From Candidatus Heimdallarchaeota archaeon (GTDB lineage Archaea; Asgardarchaeota; Heimdallarchaeia; JABLTI01): DNA of 5,224 nucleotides. The notes under the pieces are model-generated. The model worked only from the letters and a program-made list of their open reading frames with translations, was not told the DNA's origin and made no database searches. Of this stretch, positions 5,069 through 5,224 are shown one piece after another. The translations under genes and the position numbers were made by a program. Within the stretch, counting starts at the first letter, position 1, and each line of letters opens with the position of its first letter. The stretch covers positions 1-5,224 of the forward strand of contig DAOVHJ010000206.1 of NCBI GenBank assembly GCA_030671945.1, read 5' to 3'.

Positions 5069-5203
5069 TATGCGTTAAAATCATGCTTCGTTTCATCCGA
5101 GAAAATCTTCCTGATGTTAAATATCTCATTACCGGAAATGCAGAAGCAAGGTATTTTTCTCATTTTGTTAAGAATTAATTCTAAGGTGTTTGCGAAAGTT
5201 TAA
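5069..5203 (+). pseudogene. Frameshifted remnant of a GNAT acetyltransferase C-terminal half
   Basis: From 5083 one frame reads MLRFIRENLPDVKYLITGNA, followed by E (5143-5145), then loses similarity and stops at 5176-5178. The +1 frame then reads LLRINSK (5165-5185) and stops at 5201-5203. Joined, they match the end of many GNAT proteins, where helix 3 and strand 5 (L..ir...P.v..i.T.NA..N) lead to ML.IN.KLGF. Just upstream, YALK (5069-5080) in yet another frame resembles the part of the acetyl-CoA helix that precedes this block. The N-terminal half and the Q/RxxGxG/A loop are absent, and gdh with its terminator occupies the left side. I read this as a decayed gene broken by at least one indel. 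A sequencing error cannot explain the missing N-terminus. The recognition rests on short motifs and is moderate. Confidence 0.42.
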
Positions 5204-5224
5204 ATTCAGAAATAACATCATTTA

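Noticed and set aside
4990..5178. gdh frame remains open for 62 codons after its stop, suggesting readthrough
   Set aside because: The gdh protein already ends exactly where E. coli GdhA ends (AMLAQGVI). The following frame crosses the terminator hairpin and is best explained by chance plus the GNAT remnant.
5171..5182. 12-bp perfect palindrome AGAATTAATTCT
   Set aside because: It is made almost only of A/T, lies within the decayed gene remnant and is not next to a promoter, so it is probably chance.

Overview
The window is AT-rich and most likely archaeal. It carries a class-I (eukaryotic/archaeal-type) peptide-chain release factor with NIKS and GGQ motifs, an OB-fold protein closely resembling human SOSS-B/hSSB, and an F420-dependent NADP reductase family protein. 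Core promoters look like archaeal TATA boxes about 40-55 nt before the start codons, and translation signals are short GTGAT/GAGGT-type Shine-Dalgarno motifs. Together with a membrane-anchored zinc-ribbon/RING-like protein, this would fit an Asgard archaeon. That placement is an inference from gene content and base composition; no rRNA or other decisive marker is present.

Layout, left to right. 1-193: intergenic, with a promoter. 203-595 (+): SOSS-B-like ssDNA-binding protein. 596-628: short T-rich convergent gap. 629-1882 (-): aRF1. 1883-2059: divergent promoter region with a perfect 11-bp inverted repeat around the aRF1 TATA box. 2060-2761 (+): F420-dependent NADP reductase-like protein. 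2762-2778: convergent gap. 2779-3390 (-): two-TM protein with a cytosolic zinc ribbon and RING-like finger, start uncertain. 3391-3618: divergent intergenic region with two small dyads, a direct repeat and the gdh promoter. 3619-4989 (+): bacterial-type NADP-dependent glutamate dehydrogenase. 5005-5031: stem-loop terminator. About 5069-5203 (+): apparent frameshifted remnant of a GNAT acetyltransferase.

No operon is evident. Strands alternate for every intact gene, so each appears to be a single transcription unit. Functions span genome maintenance, translation termination, redox cofactor exchange (F420/NADP), possible ubiquitin-type signalling, and nitrogen/NADPH metabolism. A loose metabolic link exists: the reductase-like protein and glutamate dehydrogenase would both use NADP(H).

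I see no CRISPR array, tRNA, rRNA, transposase or clear new multi-gene system. The items most worth a second look are the RING-like membrane protein, the inverted repeat in the aRF1 promoter, the bacterial-looking gdh with its hairpin terminator, and the decayed acetyltransferase beside it.
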